Counted from the stretch's first letter, positions 41,400-50,969 are shown. The stretch: 64,000 bases of DNA from SOJA01 sp964598485 (GCA_964598485.1 CAZRCD010000011.1:1-64000); one strand, 5' to 3'. The notes: generated by a model from the letters alone, not told the origin. Numbers and translations: made by a program.

Positions 41400-42851
41400 A
41401 TGGCTTTAGACGAGAAGCAAATCACAGATTTCCTAGATTCAGCTTCACAGGCTGCCAAAACAATATTGGAAACTGTTAAGGAAAACGGGGTTATCCACGT
41501 TTTTTCGCATTTAGATGCTGACGGTCTTGCGGCTGCTGGAATCATTGGAAGAGCCTTGTTTAGGCTTGACGCAAGATTCCGCATCAGGATAACTCAGTGG
41601 ATTAACGACAAGGCTATAGAGGAAACCCTGTCAGAAAAGCCGCAACTGATAGTTTTCACAGACTTGGGAAGCGGTTACATTGACTTGTTAAATGAGAAGC
41701 TCTCGGAGTTTAAAATCGTCATTCTGGATCACCACCAAGTAAGTGGAGAAAAAACAGCCAATATTGTGCATGTGAACCCGCATTTACATGAGATAGATGG
41801 GGCACGGGACATTAGCGGCTCAGGCGTTACTTATTTTGCAGCTAAAGCCATGGATAAGGCTAACATTGACTCGGCACCCATAGCTGTGGTTGGAGCCCTT
41901 GGAGACATGCAAGACAAATATGACCAGCGAATGCTTGGTGGGCTAAACGAAAAAATAGTTGAAGACGCAAAAAGCACGGGGCTTTTAACTGTTGAAAAAG
42001 ACCTGATATTTTTCGGCAGAGAAACACGTCCGATTCACAGAATATTGGCATCTACAACCAATCCGTTTATCCCGGGCATAAGCGGTGAAGAAGACAAGAG
42101 CCTAGCCTTTCTAGTAAGTCTAGACATCAAACCGAAGCATGGCGACAAGTGGCGGGCTTTGAGGGATCTTTCTGAGGAGGAGAAGAAAAGGTTGTGCTCA
42201 GCCCTTGCAGACTATTTGTTGTCGAAAGGGTTACACTATGAGGTTTCAAATCTTATTGGACACGTTTACATTTTAAACCGTGAGGAACCTTGGACCCCGC
42301 TTAGAGACGCAAGGGAATTCTCTGTTTTGCTTAATGGAACTGGACGCATGGATAAGCCAAGTCTCGGCGTAGCCGTGTGCATGGGTGACAGAGGCTCAGC
42401 CCTTGAAGAAGCAAACAAGGTGTTGAGAGAATATAGAAGAACACTCGGCAAGTATCTTGGATGGGTTATGGAGAAAACTGAAAGAATAGAAGAGTTAGAA
42501 AACATATATGTTGTTCACGGTGAAGACTTCCTAGAAGATAAAATAGTAGGGGCAATCTCATCTATTCTTTCATCAAGTCTTCCAAATCCTGAAAAACCGT
42601 TGATTATGTACGCCAATGTGAAAGAGGAAGAAACAGCGAAGTTTTCGGCAAGAACAGTAGATATGGTAACCCACAAAGGAGTTAACCTTGGACAAGTTAT
42701 GCAGGTTGCTGCAGAAAAATTTCAGGGAAAAGGCGGAGGACACAACATAGCAGCAGGAGCACAAGTCCCCATAAAGAACATCAACCCCTTCATAAAACTT
42801 GTTGATGAACTTGTTGGAAAACAGCTGAAAGGCGAGAAAAATGGAAGCTGA
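41400..42851 (+). CDS. RecJ/GAN-type DHH phosphoesterase
   Basis: A single-stranded-DNA exonuclease of the archaeal RecJ family, which partners GINS at the replication fork (GAN). The DHH motifs are IHVFSHLDADGLAAAGII, VFTDLGSGY and VILDHHQVSGE with both His, and DISGSGVTYFAAKAM. The DHHA1 domain ends with GKGGGHNIAAGAQVP. I use the ATG at 41400; GTG codons at 41391 and 41394 are in frame. A TATA box ends 30 bases upstream. It overlaps pcc1 by 11 bases. Confidence 0.92.
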   Translation: MALDEKQITDFLDSASQAAKTILETVKENGVIHVFSHLDADGLAAAGIIGRALFRLDARFRIRITQWINDKAIEETLSEKPQLIVFTDLGSGYIDLLNEKLSEFKIVILDHHQVSGEKTANIVHVNPHLHEIDGARDISGSGVTYFAAKAMDKANIDSAPIAVVGALGDMQDKYDQRMLGGLNEKIVEDAKSTGLLTVEKDLIFFGRETRPIHRILASTTNPFIPGISGEEDKSLAFLVSLDIKPKHGDKWRALRDLSEEEKKRLCSALADYLLSKGLHYEVSNLIGHVYILNREEPWTPLRDAREFSVLLNGTGRMDKPSLGVAVCMGDRGSALEEANKVLREYRRTLGKYLGWVMEKTERIEELENIYVVHGEDFLEDKIVGAISSILSSSLPNPEKPLIMYANVKEEETAKFSARTVDMVTHKGVNLGQVMQVAAEKFQGKGGGHNIAAGAQVPIKNINPFIKLVDELVGKQLKGEKNGS

Positions 42852-43089
42852 AATCACGTTGGAGTATAGTGACGCTAAAGACGCGGAAGCCGTTGCAAAA
42901 GCTGTTTCGCCAGACAACTTCAAAGCACCACTTAGTTTATCCATTGAAACAACGAGTAAAGGAAACAAAGTTGTCACACACATAAGATGTAAAAGGAAGA
43001 TGCCAACATTCATCGCCACAATCGACGACCTACTATTCTGCGTCTCAATAGCTGAAAAAACCCTTCAAACAGCAAAAAAACTCAAGTGA
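42841..43089 (+). CDS. pcc1: KEOPS subunit Pcc1-like
   Basis: An 82-residue Pcc1 protein: EAEITLEYSDAKDAEAVAKAV, DNFKAPLSLSIETTSKGNKV and FIATIDDLLFCVSIAEKTL are the family's typical parts. Pcc1 binds Kae1 and helps dimerise the KEOPS complex. It overlaps the end of the DHH nuclease gene, a linkage common in archaea, and is only 2 kb from kae1-bud32. The fourth subunit, Cgi121, is not in the window. Confidence 0.85.
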   Translation: MEAEITLEYSDAKDAEAVAKAVSPDNFKAPLSLSIETTSKGNKVVTHIRCKRKMPTFIATIDDLLFCVSIAEKTLQTAKKLK

Positions 43090-43187
43090 AAAACCACTCT
43101 TTGGCGAGCTTAATCGTAAGATTAAATAGACAATTTATTGTAAGCTTAGAAGGCTAACCCACAAACAAGCAGAAAATAAGTGATAAA

Positions 43188-44477
43188 ATGCTGGACATTA
43201 AACTCATCCGTACAAGTCCGGAACGCGTAAGGAACAATCTAGAGAAGAGGGGAGATCCTGAAAACCTGAGGACGCTAGATCAGCTTATTAGGCATGATAA
43301 GAGATGGCGACAACTTCTAACGAAATTGAATGAGCTTAGACATGAAAGAAGACTGATAACGACAGACATTGCGACATTAAAAAAGAAGGGAGAAGATGCC
43401 AGCGATAAAATCTCGAAGGCAAAAAAAATTGACAAGGAAATCACAACTTTAGAAAAGCGAGTAAATGCGTACGAAGAGAAAGTGCATTACTGTCTCATGC
43501 AGACTCCAAACCTCTTGCACGAATCAGTTCCACTGGGCAAAGATGAACATGATAATGTTCCAATAAGGAAACGGGGTGAAATACCAAAGTTCAGCTTTCC
43601 TGCCAAAAATCATATAGATTTGGGGTTAAACCTAGACATAATAGACATTGAAAGAGCTGGAAAAGTCGCCGGATCCAGATTCTTCTACCTGAAAAGAGAA
43701 AGCGTTCTGCTTGACATGGCTTTGATGAATTTCGCTCTAGAAGAAATGATCAAGAAAGGCTACACGCCTATAGAGCCGCCGTTTCTCATGAGACGCAAGC
43801 CCTATGAAGGCGTTGTGGCACTAAGTGATTTCGAAAGCGACCTGTATAAAGTTGAAAACGAAGACCTATACTTGATTGCGACTTCGGAGCATCCGATGGC
43901 AGCAATGTACATGAATGAAGTGTTAAAAGCAAAAGATCTACCGCTTAAACTTGTTGGAGTGAGTGCAAACTTTAGAAAAGAAGCTGGGGCACACGGCAAA
44001 GACACACGTGGAATCTTCAGGACACACCAGTTTAACAAGATTGAACAGTTTGTTTTCTGCAAACCTGAAAACTCTTGGAGAATCCATGAAGAACTCATAC
44101 AAAACGCTGAAGAACTTGTTCAGAAACTTGGTCTAGCCTACCGCGTTGTAAATGTCTGCACAGGCGACATTGGAACGGTTGCCGCCAAAAAATACGATTT
44201 AGAAGCTTGGATGCCTGCTCAAAACGCCTACCGAGAAATAATCTCCTGCAGTAACTGCACAGATTACCAAGCCAGAAGACTGAACATAAGGTATAGGGAA
44301 AAAGAGGGTGCACCACCAAAAGGGTTTGTGCATACTTTAAATTCGACGGCTTTAGCCACTGGCAGAACGATTGTTGCAATACTTGAGAATTATCAGCAAG
44401 AGGACGACTCTGTTATTGTCCCGGAAGTCTTAAGGAAATACATGTGTGACATGGAAAAGATAGAGCCGAAACGGTAA
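43188..44477 (+). CDS. serS: Seryl-tRNA synthetase, standard class II type
   Basis: A 429-residue enzyme that charges tRNA-Ser. The N-terminal coiled-coil arm spans about residues 25-105 with Lys/Glu-rich heptads. Class II motif 2 is FRKEAGAHGKDTRGIFRTHQ and motif 3 is TALATGRTIVAILENYQQ. It is the common form, not the atypical methanogen SerRS with zinc insertion. The start is ATG with GATAA upstream. It precedes the eS1 gene by about 50 bases. Confidence 0.96.
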   Translation: MLDIKLIRTSPERVRNNLEKRGDPENLRTLDQLIRHDKRWRQLLTKLNELRHERRLITTDIATLKKKGEDASDKISKAKKIDKEITTLEKRVNAYEEKVHYCLMQTPNLLHESVPLGKDEHDNVPIRKRGEIPKFSFPAKNHIDLGLNLDIIDIERAGKVAGSRFFYLKRESVLLDMALMNFALEEMIKKGYTPIEPPFLMRRKPYEGVVALSDFESDLYKVENEDLYLIATSEHPMAAMYMNEVLKAKDLPLKLVGVSANFRKEAGAHGKDTRGIFRTHQFNKIEQFVFCKPENSWRIHEELIQNAEELVQKLGLAYRVVNVCTGDIGTVAAKKYDLEAWMPAQNAYREIISCSNCTDYQARRLNIRYREKEGAPPKGFVHTLNSTALATGRTIVAILENYQQEDDSVIVPEVLRKYMCDMEKIEPKR

Positions 44478-44527
44478 AGCTTTTAATACTATGATGTGAA
44501 TTTTCAAGCTACATTTGGAGGCTAGAC

Positions 44528-45145
44528 TTGTCTCGAAGAAAACGTGTAAGGGATAAATGGCGCGGCAAATCATGGTACACAGTGCTGGCTCCATCATACT
44601 TCGGAAACATTGAGTTAGGAGCGGTGCCAGCCTCCGAACCGGAAAAACTAGTTGGAAGAGTAATTGACTCCACATTATATGAGGTTACAAACGATTTTGC
44701 CCACCAATATTTGAAAATGCGATTCCAAATAATCGAAGTTGACGGTAAAACTGCCCACACAATGTTTAAGGGACATGAATACTCACATGACTATTTGCGA
44801 AGCCTAGTCAGAAGAAGAACAACCAAAGTTGAGGGGATATTCGATGTCACTACGAAAGATGGATACAACCTACTGGTGGCTGTTTGTGCCTTTACGCTTT
44901 CAAGGATTAAGACAACGCAGGAGCATGCCATGCGCGCCATAATGGAGAAAGTTATTAGAGAGAAGGCTTCAACACTTAGATTGGACCAGCTTGCCCAAGA
45001 AATGGTTCTTGGAAAGATAGCGTCAGACATTTACAATGAAGCTAAAAAAATAGCTCCACTACGCCATGTGGGAGTTAGGAAATCCAAGCTTCTAAATCCG
45101 TTAGAGCAGTTAGTACAGTTGCAGGTGCAAACCCAGAAGGTTTAA
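44528..45145 (+). CDS. rps3ae: Ribosomal protein eS1 (S3Ae)
   Basis: A 205-residue small-subunit ribosomal protein unique to archaea and eukaryotes. Conserved parts: RDKWRGKSWYTVLAPSYFGN at the N-terminus, GRVIDSTLYEVTNDFAHQYL, KGHEYSHDYLRSLVRRRTTK, and IYNEAKKIAPLRHVGVRKSK at the C-terminus. The start is TTG with TTTGGAGGC upstream, a strong ribosome binding site that decides the start. Confidence 0.96.
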   Translation: MSRRKRVRDKWRGKSWYTVLAPSYFGNIELGAVPASEPEKLVGRVIDSTLYEVTNDFAHQYLKMRFQIIEVDGKTAHTMFKGHEYSHDYLRSLVRRRTTKVEGIFDVTTKDGYNLLVAVCAFTLSRIKTTQEHAMRAIMEKVIREKASTLRLDQLAQEMVLGKIASDIYNEAKKIAPLRHVGVRKSKLLNPLEQLVQLQVQTQKV

Positions 45146-45152
45146 AGAAGCT

Positions 45153-45698
45153 CTAGCTTTTCGCAAGGGTTTTCTCGTACTCGTAACCTTTTTCGAAGGC
45201 TGTAAGGTTTAATTTCGTAAAGGCTTTTGGGACATTACGCCTTATCGATTCTTTCAAATGCTCTAAACCAAGCAGGTTTGTTATTGCTGCAAAAGCTCCT
45301 ATCATTACAACATTTGCAACTATTTTTTTACCAAGTCCTTCAGCAATTTTTGTTGCCGGAACCTCGTACATCTTGACTTTTAGGTTCTCCCTTTGGTTTG
45401 GAACCAAGTCTGGATCCACTATAAGTATGCCGTTTTCTTTCAAGTCGTCAACATATTGTAGGTATGCTTCCTGAGACATGGCAACCAGAATGTCGGGATG
45501 CTCAACCTTTGGAAAATCTATGTCTTCATCAGAAATTATTACTTCGGATCTGCAACGGCCTCCTCTTGATTCTGGACCGTACGATGCTGTTTGGATGGCG
45601 TTTTTATCTCCGTAGACGCATGAAGCTGTGGCTAAAATCAAGCCAGTTCTTATGATCCCTTGTCCGCCAAAACCGCCAATACGTATTTCCACCCGCAT
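45153..45698 (-). CDS. korC: 2-oxoacid:ferredoxin oxidoreductase gamma subunit
   Basis: A 181-residue subunit of the four-part Kor complex. Typical segments are RIGGFGGQGIIRTGLILATA and QTASYGPESRGGRCRSEVII. Kor-type enzymes oxidise 2-oxoglutarate or related 2-oxoacids with CoA to the acyl-CoA, CO2 and reduced ferredoxin. It is the last gene of the korDABC operon; the korB stop lies four bases upstream. Confidence 0.92.
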   Translation of the reverse strand: MRVEIRIGGFGGQGIIRTGLILATASCVYGDKNAIQTASYGPESRGGRCRSEVIISDEDIDFPKVEHPDILVAMSQEAYLQYVDDLKENGILIVDPDLVPNQRENLKVKMYEVPATKIAEGLGKKIVANVVMIGAFAAITNLLGLEHLKESIRRNVPKAFTKLNLTAFEKGYEYEKTLAKS

Positions 45699-45702
45699 AA
45701 TT

Positions 45703-46551
45703 TTAGCCTCCAGTCAACCTTTGTTGAACCTTCATGAACTGTTTTTGAAGTAGTTCTCCATATGTTGGCTTGTCAACGTCGATGAATTCGCCAACTATTA
45801 TTTTTTCTCTTGTGATTTCAGCCTTTGCGGGGTCATAGCCATGCCTTATCTCTGATGTTTGCCTATATTGTCTCATTGTGTCAATAGCTTTTCCAAGCTT
45901 GTTTCGTCTTCCGTAAATTTCTGGACATGGTGAAATAACTTCGATAAATTTGAAACCTTTCTTTTGCAGGGCTTTCTTAATGGATTCTGTAAGTCTTTTA
46001 ACATGCAGCGCAGTCCATCTGGCCACGTAAACTGCGCCTGCAGCAGCGGCTAAATGCACAAGGTTGAATGGGTGTTCAATGTTGCCGTAGGGCGTTGTTG
46101 TTGTGTATGAATCTAAGGGAGTTGTTGGTCCAAACTGGCCACCAGTCATTCCATAGTTGAAGTTGTTTGAGCATATCACTGTCATGTCCACATTTCGTCT
46201 GGCAGCATGGATGAAGTGGTTTCCACCGATCGCAAATAAGTCTCCGTCTCCACTGATAACAGTGATTGTTAATTTCGGATTTGCAAGTTTTATTCCAGTT
46301 GCCAAAGCTATGGGGCGACCATGGGTCGTGTGAAAAGAATCACATTTTATATAGCCTGCAACTCGTCCCATACATCCTATTCCTGAAACAACCACAAACT
46401 TGTCCATGTCCATGCCTAAATCGTCAAGGGCCTTTACAAAACAGTTGAGGATTATTCCGTCTCCACAGCCTTCACACCATATGTGTGGAAATCTTTCCAA
46501 CCGAAGATATTTAGCTAATGGATGCTTTTCAAATTCTTGTATGACAGTCAT
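45703..46551 (-). CDS. korB: 2-oxoacid:ferredoxin oxidoreductase beta subunit, TPP binding
   Basis: A 282-residue subunit. The thiamine-diphosphate site includes VISGDGDLFAIGGNHFIHAARR with the GDG, and the next Asn pair in VICSNNFNYGMTGGQ. The N-terminal IWCEGCGDGIILNCFVKAL carries Cys residues typical for the iron-sulfur site of these subunits. Its start overlaps the korA stop by four bases. Confidence 0.94.
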   Translation of the reverse strand: MTVIQEFEKHPLAKYLRLERFPHIWCEGCGDGIILNCFVKALDDLGMDMDKFVVVSGIGCMGRVAGYIKCDSFHTTHGRPIALATGIKLANPKLTITVISGDGDLFAIGGNHFIHAARRNVDMTVICSNNFNYGMTGGQFGPTTPLDSYTTTTPYGNIEHPFNLVHLAAAAGAVYVARWTALHVKRLTESIKKALQKKGFKFIEVISPCPEIYGRRNKLGKAIDTMRQYRQTSEIRHGYDPAKAEITREKIIVGEFIDVDKPTYGELLQKQFMKVQQRLTGG

Positions 46552-47705
46552 GCTTTTGCAGCTCTCCTTATAACTTCAAAGATTTCAGAGGGACTATGCG
46601 GTTCTCCGCCAATCTTAGATAAGAAATGCACTGGTGTTTCTTTGGCTACTCTTTCAACTTCTCTCACAACTTGTCCACAATTCATTTCCGGAACAACTAT
46701 CGCCTTCACATTGTTGGATAACTCTTCAACCTTTTTTTCTGGGAAAGGCCAAACTGTTATGAGCCTCAACAGTCCAGCTTTTATTCCAGCTTTCCGAGCC
46801 ATTTTCACAGCGCTCAATGAGGATCTTGAAGGAATACCGTAGGCGACAACCGCTACTTCCGCGTCTTCAAGCATAAACTCGTAAGTCCTAATTATTTTGT
46901 CAGAGTTTTTCCTTATCTTTTCGCAAAGCCTATTCACAAGCTCATGTTGTATCTTGGGATCGGTGGTTTTTGGGTAACCAAGCTCGTCATGAGTTAAACC
47001 GGTAACATGAACACTATAGCCTTCGCCAAAACATGCCATGGGAGGAACCAAATCTTCATCTGGTTTGAATGGGAGATACTTGTCTGGGAGAACTACGGGT
47101 TTTTTACGTTCAACAGTTTTAATCTCTTCAGGTGACGGAATCACAACGCGTTCCCATAAGTGTCCTGTAAAGCCATCTGCCAAAAGAAAAGTTGGAGCGC
47201 GATAAGTTTCCGCAAAGTTGAAACATTCAATTGTCAAGTCGAACATTTCTTGAACAGAGGCTGGGGCTAAAGCAATTATCTCATAGTCCCCATGGGAACC
47301 CCATTTAGACTGCATAACATCTTGTTGGGCTCCTTCAGTTGGCTGACCAGTGCTCGGGGCACCTCGCATAATGTTTACTACAACGCATGGCGTTTCAGTC
47401 ATAACTGCTAAACCAATGTTTTCTTGCATTAGGCTGAATCCTGGTCCGGAGGTGGCTGTCATGGCTTTGGCTCCTGCCCAGCTTGCGCCGATTATTGCAG
47501 CCATGGAGGCTAGCTCGTCTTCCATTTGAACAAACATTCCGCTGACCTCAATCATCCTCCGAGCCATTCGCTCAGCTATTTCCGTGGCTGGTGTGATGGG
47601 GTAACCCGCGAAGAATCTGCACCCAGCAGCTATTGCGCCTTCCGCGCATGCAACATCTCCCTGCATCAGATGTTTTCCTGTTAATACTTCCCTATGCATG
47701 GTCAT
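46548..47705 (-). CDS. korA: 2-oxoacid:ferredoxin oxidoreductase alpha subunit
   Basis: A 385-residue subunit. GDVACAEGAIAAGCRFFAGYPITPATEIAERM-like opening (only key part GYPITPATEI quoted) places it in the 2-oxoglutarate synthase family, and TATSGPGFSLMQENIGLAVM is the conserved TPP-adjacent loop. IMRGAPSTGQPTEGAQQDVM and the C-terminal VVPEMNCGQVV complete the pattern. The substrate is likely 2-oxoglutarate but could be another 2-oxoacid. Confidence 0.94.
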   Translation of the reverse strand: MTMHREVLTGKHLMQGDVACAEGAIAAGCRFFAGYPITPATEIAERMARRMIEVSGMFVQMEDELASMAAIIGASWAGAKAMTATSGPGFSLMQENIGLAVMTETPCVVVNIMRGAPSTGQPTEGAQQDVMQSKWGSHGDYEIIALAPASVQEMFDLTIECFNFAETYRAPTFLLADGFTGHLWERVVIPSPEEIKTVERKKPVVLPDKYLPFKPDEDLVPPMACFGEGYSVHVTGLTHDELGYPKTTDPKIQHELVNRLCEKIRKNSDKIIRTYEFMLEDAEVAVVAYGIPSRSSLSAVKMARKAGIKAGLLRLITVWPFPEKKVEELSNNVKAIVVPEMNCGQVVREVERVAKETPVHFLSKIGGEPHSPSEIFEVIRRAAKA

Positions 47706-47719
47706 TGCTCTTTCTCACC

Positions 47720-47992
47720 TTAACTTTCTTTTTTCTCTAAGTAAATTGCAAAATCTGGGCATATCCTTTCGCAGAGACCACAACCAATGCACGCATCTTC
47801 ACTTTTTAGTTTCGGAGGGTGCACTCCTTTTGCATTTAGTTTTTCTGATTCTTCTAGAGCGTCGACTGGACAGAATTCTATGCAGAAGCCGCATCCCTTA
47901 CAAAAATCTTCAATAACCTTCCATTCAACTTCTGCAAGTTTCTTTCTCTTTACGACTGGTGCTGCCAGTCTACTTCTGCTCATGTTTTCCAT
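47720..47992 (-). CDS. korD: 2-oxoacid:ferredoxin oxidoreductase delta (ferredoxin) subunit
   Basis: A protein of about 90 residues with two 4Fe-4S clusters: CKGCGFCIEFCPVDAL and CIGCGLCERICPDFAI. It carries electrons from the catalytic subunits. The frame is open to 48070, but a TATA box at 48040-48047 puts the transcript start near 48018, so the start must be ATG 47992 or the one at 47983. It is the first gene of korDABC. Confidence 0.92.
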   Translation of the reverse strand: MENMSRSRLAAPVVKRKKLAEVEWKVIEDFCKGCGFCIEFCPVDALEESEKLNAKGVHPPKLKSEDACIGCGLCERICPDFAIYLEKKES

Positions 47993-48039
47993 CTCGGCTG
48001 ATATAGTTTTTCTTTTTGGGATAGAGGAAACACCAAAGA

Positions 48040-48047
48040 TATAAAGG
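48040..48047 (-). promoter_or_regulatory. TATA box of the kor operon
   Basis: Reads CTTTATAT on the minus strand, about 50 bases before the ATG of korD. It also separates kor transcription from hdrA, whose stop is at 48078. Confidence 0.5.
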
Positions 48048-48077
48048 TTTACAAACGTAAAGGTCTCCACGTGTGTT

Positions 48078-50438
48078 TTAGGTTTTCAGTTTCTCTTTCA
48101 CCTTACCGCGTTCTTCTGGTGTTATTTTGCCTAAGCGTGAAATCCTCGCACTGACGGTTTCGAAAAGCTTCACGGTCTTGTCATACTGCGGTATCGTCGT
48201 CGTCATCGACTGCAAACGAAGAGGTGAAACTTCAAATTCCCGCAACTCCTTTTTGAGGTTACCAACATGTTTCAACAGTTTTTCCCCAGCAAAGGGACTG
48301 TCATCACCCTCAACGAACACCACACCATCAGCTCCATAAGCAAACGCATTTATCAAATGTTTTATGCCTATCCGCATGCAACTGGGCACCGTTATCGGTC
48401 TTATATTCGCCACATAGCCCAATCTTCTGGTTCCAGCCAAATCCAATGAGGCATAAGCCGTTTTACGTTCAATAAATGCAATTATCTTCGGTTCTTTTGT
48501 CTCCCCAGCACTGGCACCTTGGATTTGTGCAATCAGTTGCTTTTCCGTAACATTACTCTGGTCTATGGCTTCCCTTGGACATGCTGGAACACATGCCCCA
48601 CAAGTTATGCATGCAACTGGTGTAACGGTTATTGTCGAATTTGTTATTGTTATTGCAGCCGTTGGACAGATGGCAACGCATTCACCGCAGAGGTCACATT
48701 TCGCACGGTCTATTATGGGCACTTCGGGTGATGTAGCCAGTTCGCCTAATCCTATAAAGGTCGCAGCTCTTGACGCTGCAGCCATACCTTCCTCAATAGA
48801 CTCACGAATGTCTTTCGGTCCTAAGGCGCATCCGCAAACGAAAATTCCTTCTTTGACACTGTCCACAGGGTTGAGTTTGTAGTGTTTTTCTATGAAGAAG
48901 TCGTCGGGTCCTGTGTGTAAGCCGAAGATCTTGGATACATCTTCTGTGTCCGGTCTTGGAGTGATACCCATGCTGAGAACTACCATGTCGAATCTTTCTT
49001 CTACTGGTGTTCCAGCAATTGTGTCCTCAGCTTTAACGATCAATCCGTCATTTGCTGGCAAAACCTTAGCCGCTAACCCTCTGACAAATCTTGTGCCTTG
49101 TTCTCTGGCTCTAGCATAGAATTCTTCGTAGCCCTTGCCACCCGCTCGTACATCTTGATAGAAAATCCAAGGTTCCACGTTTGGCACTGCCTTCTTAAGC
49201 AGAATGGCTTGCTTAATAGCTACCATACACCCTATTTTACAACAGTATTCCTTCGCTCTTTCTTGAAGAGCGCGGCTTCCAACACATAGAATGAAAGCGA
49301 CTTTTCTGGGGGTTTTTCCGTCGGACGGCTTTTGAAAACCAAGATTCATTATGCGTTCAAACTGCAGATTAGTAACAATGTCTGGATGCATTCCATAAGA
49401 GTATTCGCCGAAATCGTTTGGGCTTATCTGGTCGTAGCCAGTGGCAACAATTATTGCACCAACGTTAAGTTCGATTTCTTCAGGCTGCATATCATAGTTT
49501 ATGGCTTTAGGTTCACAAACTTCAATACATTTACCACAAGCAATGGGTTCCAACCCCAAACAGTTGTCTATGTCTAAAGCGTAAGCTCTGGGAACACCTT
49601 GAGGAAACGGGATATAGATGGCTTTACGCCACGTCAAACCCATATTGAACTCATCTGGAACTTCGACTGGACACACATCTGTGCAATCGTCGCACCCTGT
49701 ACACTTGGCAACATCCACATACCGGGGTTTCACCTTTACTGTGACAACGTAGTCTCCCGGAACACCGCTCAAAGCTACAGGCTCAGCCATTGTATAAATT
49801 TTAATTTTCGGATGCTGCGACACGCTTACCATTCGCGGTGCCAAAATGCAGTATGAACAGTCAAGGGTTGGAAAGGTTTCGCTTAATTGAGCCATATGCC
49901 CACCTATGCATGGATCACGCTCCACTAAATGCACCTGATAGCCCTTATCTGCCATTTCAAGTGCTGATTGAATGCCAGTAATGCCCCCTCCAATGACCAG
50001 AACCTTTCTTTTCACTTTGGTCTTGATAGGATGCAGTTCTTCCAGATACTTCACTCGGTTAACCGCGCCACGTATGATGTCTGTGGCTTTTGCTGTGGCT
50101 TCATCTACATTATCATGAACCCAGCTGCAATGCTCACGTATGTTCGCCATTTCAAGAAGATACGGGTTTAAACCAGCTTCTGAAACAGCTCTTCTAAAAG
50201 TTGCCAAATGTAATTGCGGAGAACAGGAAGCAACAACAACACGGTTAATCCCATACTCCTTTATCCCGCTTTTAATCTTGCCTTGCCCCTGAGTGCTGCA
50301 GAGATAATCCACGGTTTCAACAATTTTTACTCCTTCAAGCTTGGATATGGCTTCTTTAACCTTTTCAACATCCACCGTGTCGCTGATGTTACCTCCGCAA
50401 TGGCAAATGTAAACGCCGATGCGTACTGCAGATTCCAA
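48078..50438 (-). CDS. hdrA: HdrA, heterodisulfide reductase flavoprotein subunit with degenerate MvhD-like C-terminus
   Basis: A 786-residue HdrA, the FAD subunit where electron bifurcation takes place. Parts in order: N-terminal GVYICHCGGNISDTVDV, FAD loop VLVIGGGITGIQSALEMAD, the HdrA-specific LDCSYCILAPRM, a 4Fe-4S pair CTGCDDCTDVCP with a partner, and two more clusters near residues 588-640 (CDLCGECVAICP, CITCGACVPACP). The last ~130 residues resemble MvhD but lack its cluster cysteines. The start is TTG, with an in-frame TGA just upstream. It diverges from hdrC-hdrB. Confidence 0.92.
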   Translation of the reverse strand: MESAVRIGVYICHCGGNISDTVDVEKVKEAISKLEGVKIVETVDYLCSTQGQGKIKSGIKEYGINRVVVASCSPQLHLATFRRAVSEAGLNPYLLEMANIREHCSWVHDNVDEATAKATDIIRGAVNRVKYLEELHPIKTKVKRKVLVIGGGITGIQSALEMADKGYQVHLVERDPCIGGHMAQLSETFPTLDCSYCILAPRMVSVSQHPKIKIYTMAEPVALSGVPGDYVVTVKVKPRYVDVAKCTGCDDCTDVCPVEVPDEFNMGLTWRKAIYIPFPQGVPRAYALDIDNCLGLEPIACGKCIEVCEPKAINYDMQPEEIELNVGAIIVATGYDQISPNDFGEYSYGMHPDIVTNLQFERIMNLGFQKPSDGKTPRKVAFILCVGSRALQERAKEYCCKIGCMVAIKQAILLKKAVPNVEPWIFYQDVRAGGKGYEEFYARAREQGTRFVRGLAAKVLPANDGLIVKAEDTIAGTPVEERFDMVVLSMGITPRPDTEDVSKIFGLHTGPDDFFIEKHYKLNPVDSVKEGIFVCGCALGPKDIRESIEEGMAAASRAATFIGLGELATSPEVPIIDRAKCDLCGECVAICPTAAITITNSTITVTPVACITCGACVPACPREAIDQSNVTEKQLIAQIQGASAGETKEPKIIAFIERKTAYASLDLAGTRRLGYVANIRPITVPSCMRIGIKHLINAFAYGADGVVFVEGDDSPFAGEKLLKHVGNLKKELREFEVSPLRLQSMTTTIPQYDKTVKLFETVSARISRLGKITPEERGKVKEKLKT
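48219..48491 (-). other. Cys-less MvhD-like domain at the C-terminus of HdrA
   Basis: Residues about 650-740. KIIAFIERKTAYASLDLAG keeps the spacing and the DLAG of the MvhD motif, where the typical sequence has FLCNWCSYAGADLAG. GADGVVFVEGDDSPF replaces the usual GADGVLVxGCHPGDCHY. Only one Cys (PSCMRIG) remains, so no [2Fe-2S] cluster should bind. The comparison is from memory of the family. Confidence 0.6.
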
Positions 50439-50594
50439 ACACGTTCACATCCATCAATTCGCAGATTTTGCTGGCGGTAGAAGATGTTGAGTTAATCCGT
50501 GTTATATAATCTTTCTATTGGAAGCTGAGATTTTTGAACGATAAGTTTAAAATGTTTGATTAATGAGTTTCCTAAACACTAGGAAGGGCATCTG

Positions 50595-50969
50595 ATGGAC
50601 CTTGCAGAAAAAATCAAAAGCATAAGTGGGGAAGATGTGCTTTCATGTTACCAGTGTGGTTTATGCAGTGGCTCATGTCCGGTAAGATTTGCTATGGATT
50701 TATCACCAACGCAGGTAATCAGGCTTGTTCAAGTAGGCAATATAGAAAAAATTTTCGAATCAAACACCTTCTGGATTTGCAGCACTTGCTTTGCTTGTCA
50801 TGCAAGATGCCCAAGAGAAATTAACATAACAAGAATCATGGAAGCTTTAAGACAGATAAGGCTGAGAAGAGACCAAGACAAAATCTCCGTTAACGAAATC
50901 CCTAAAGAAGAATTAAAGATACTTCCGCCAATTGCCTTAGTCAGTAATTTCCGTAAAACAACAGCCTAG
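50595..50969 (+). CDS. hdrC: HdrC, heterodisulfide reductase iron-sulfur subunit
   Basis: A 124-residue soluble HdrC with two 4Fe-4S motifs: CYQCGLCSGSCPVRF and CSTCFACHARCPREI. It passes electrons between HdrA and HdrB. AGGAAGGGC precedes the ATG. It leads the operon hdrC-hdrB-frdB-frdA, divergent from hdrA by a 156-base spacer that should hold both promoters. Confidence 0.93.
   Translation: MDLAEKIKSISGEDVLSCYQCGLCSGSCPVRFAMDLSPTQVIRLVQVGNIEKIFESNTFWICSTCFACHARCPREINITRIMEALRQIRLRRDQDKISVNEIPKEELKILPPIALVSNFRKTTA

Noticed and set aside
43802..44379. Antisense frames opposite serS
   Set aside because: They mirror codon structure of SerRS and contain no recognisable domain.
50439..50594. 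Riboswitch or tRNA in the hdrA/hdrC divergent spacer
   Set aside because: No conserved RNA fold could be traced by eye; it is adequately explained as a divergent promoter region.
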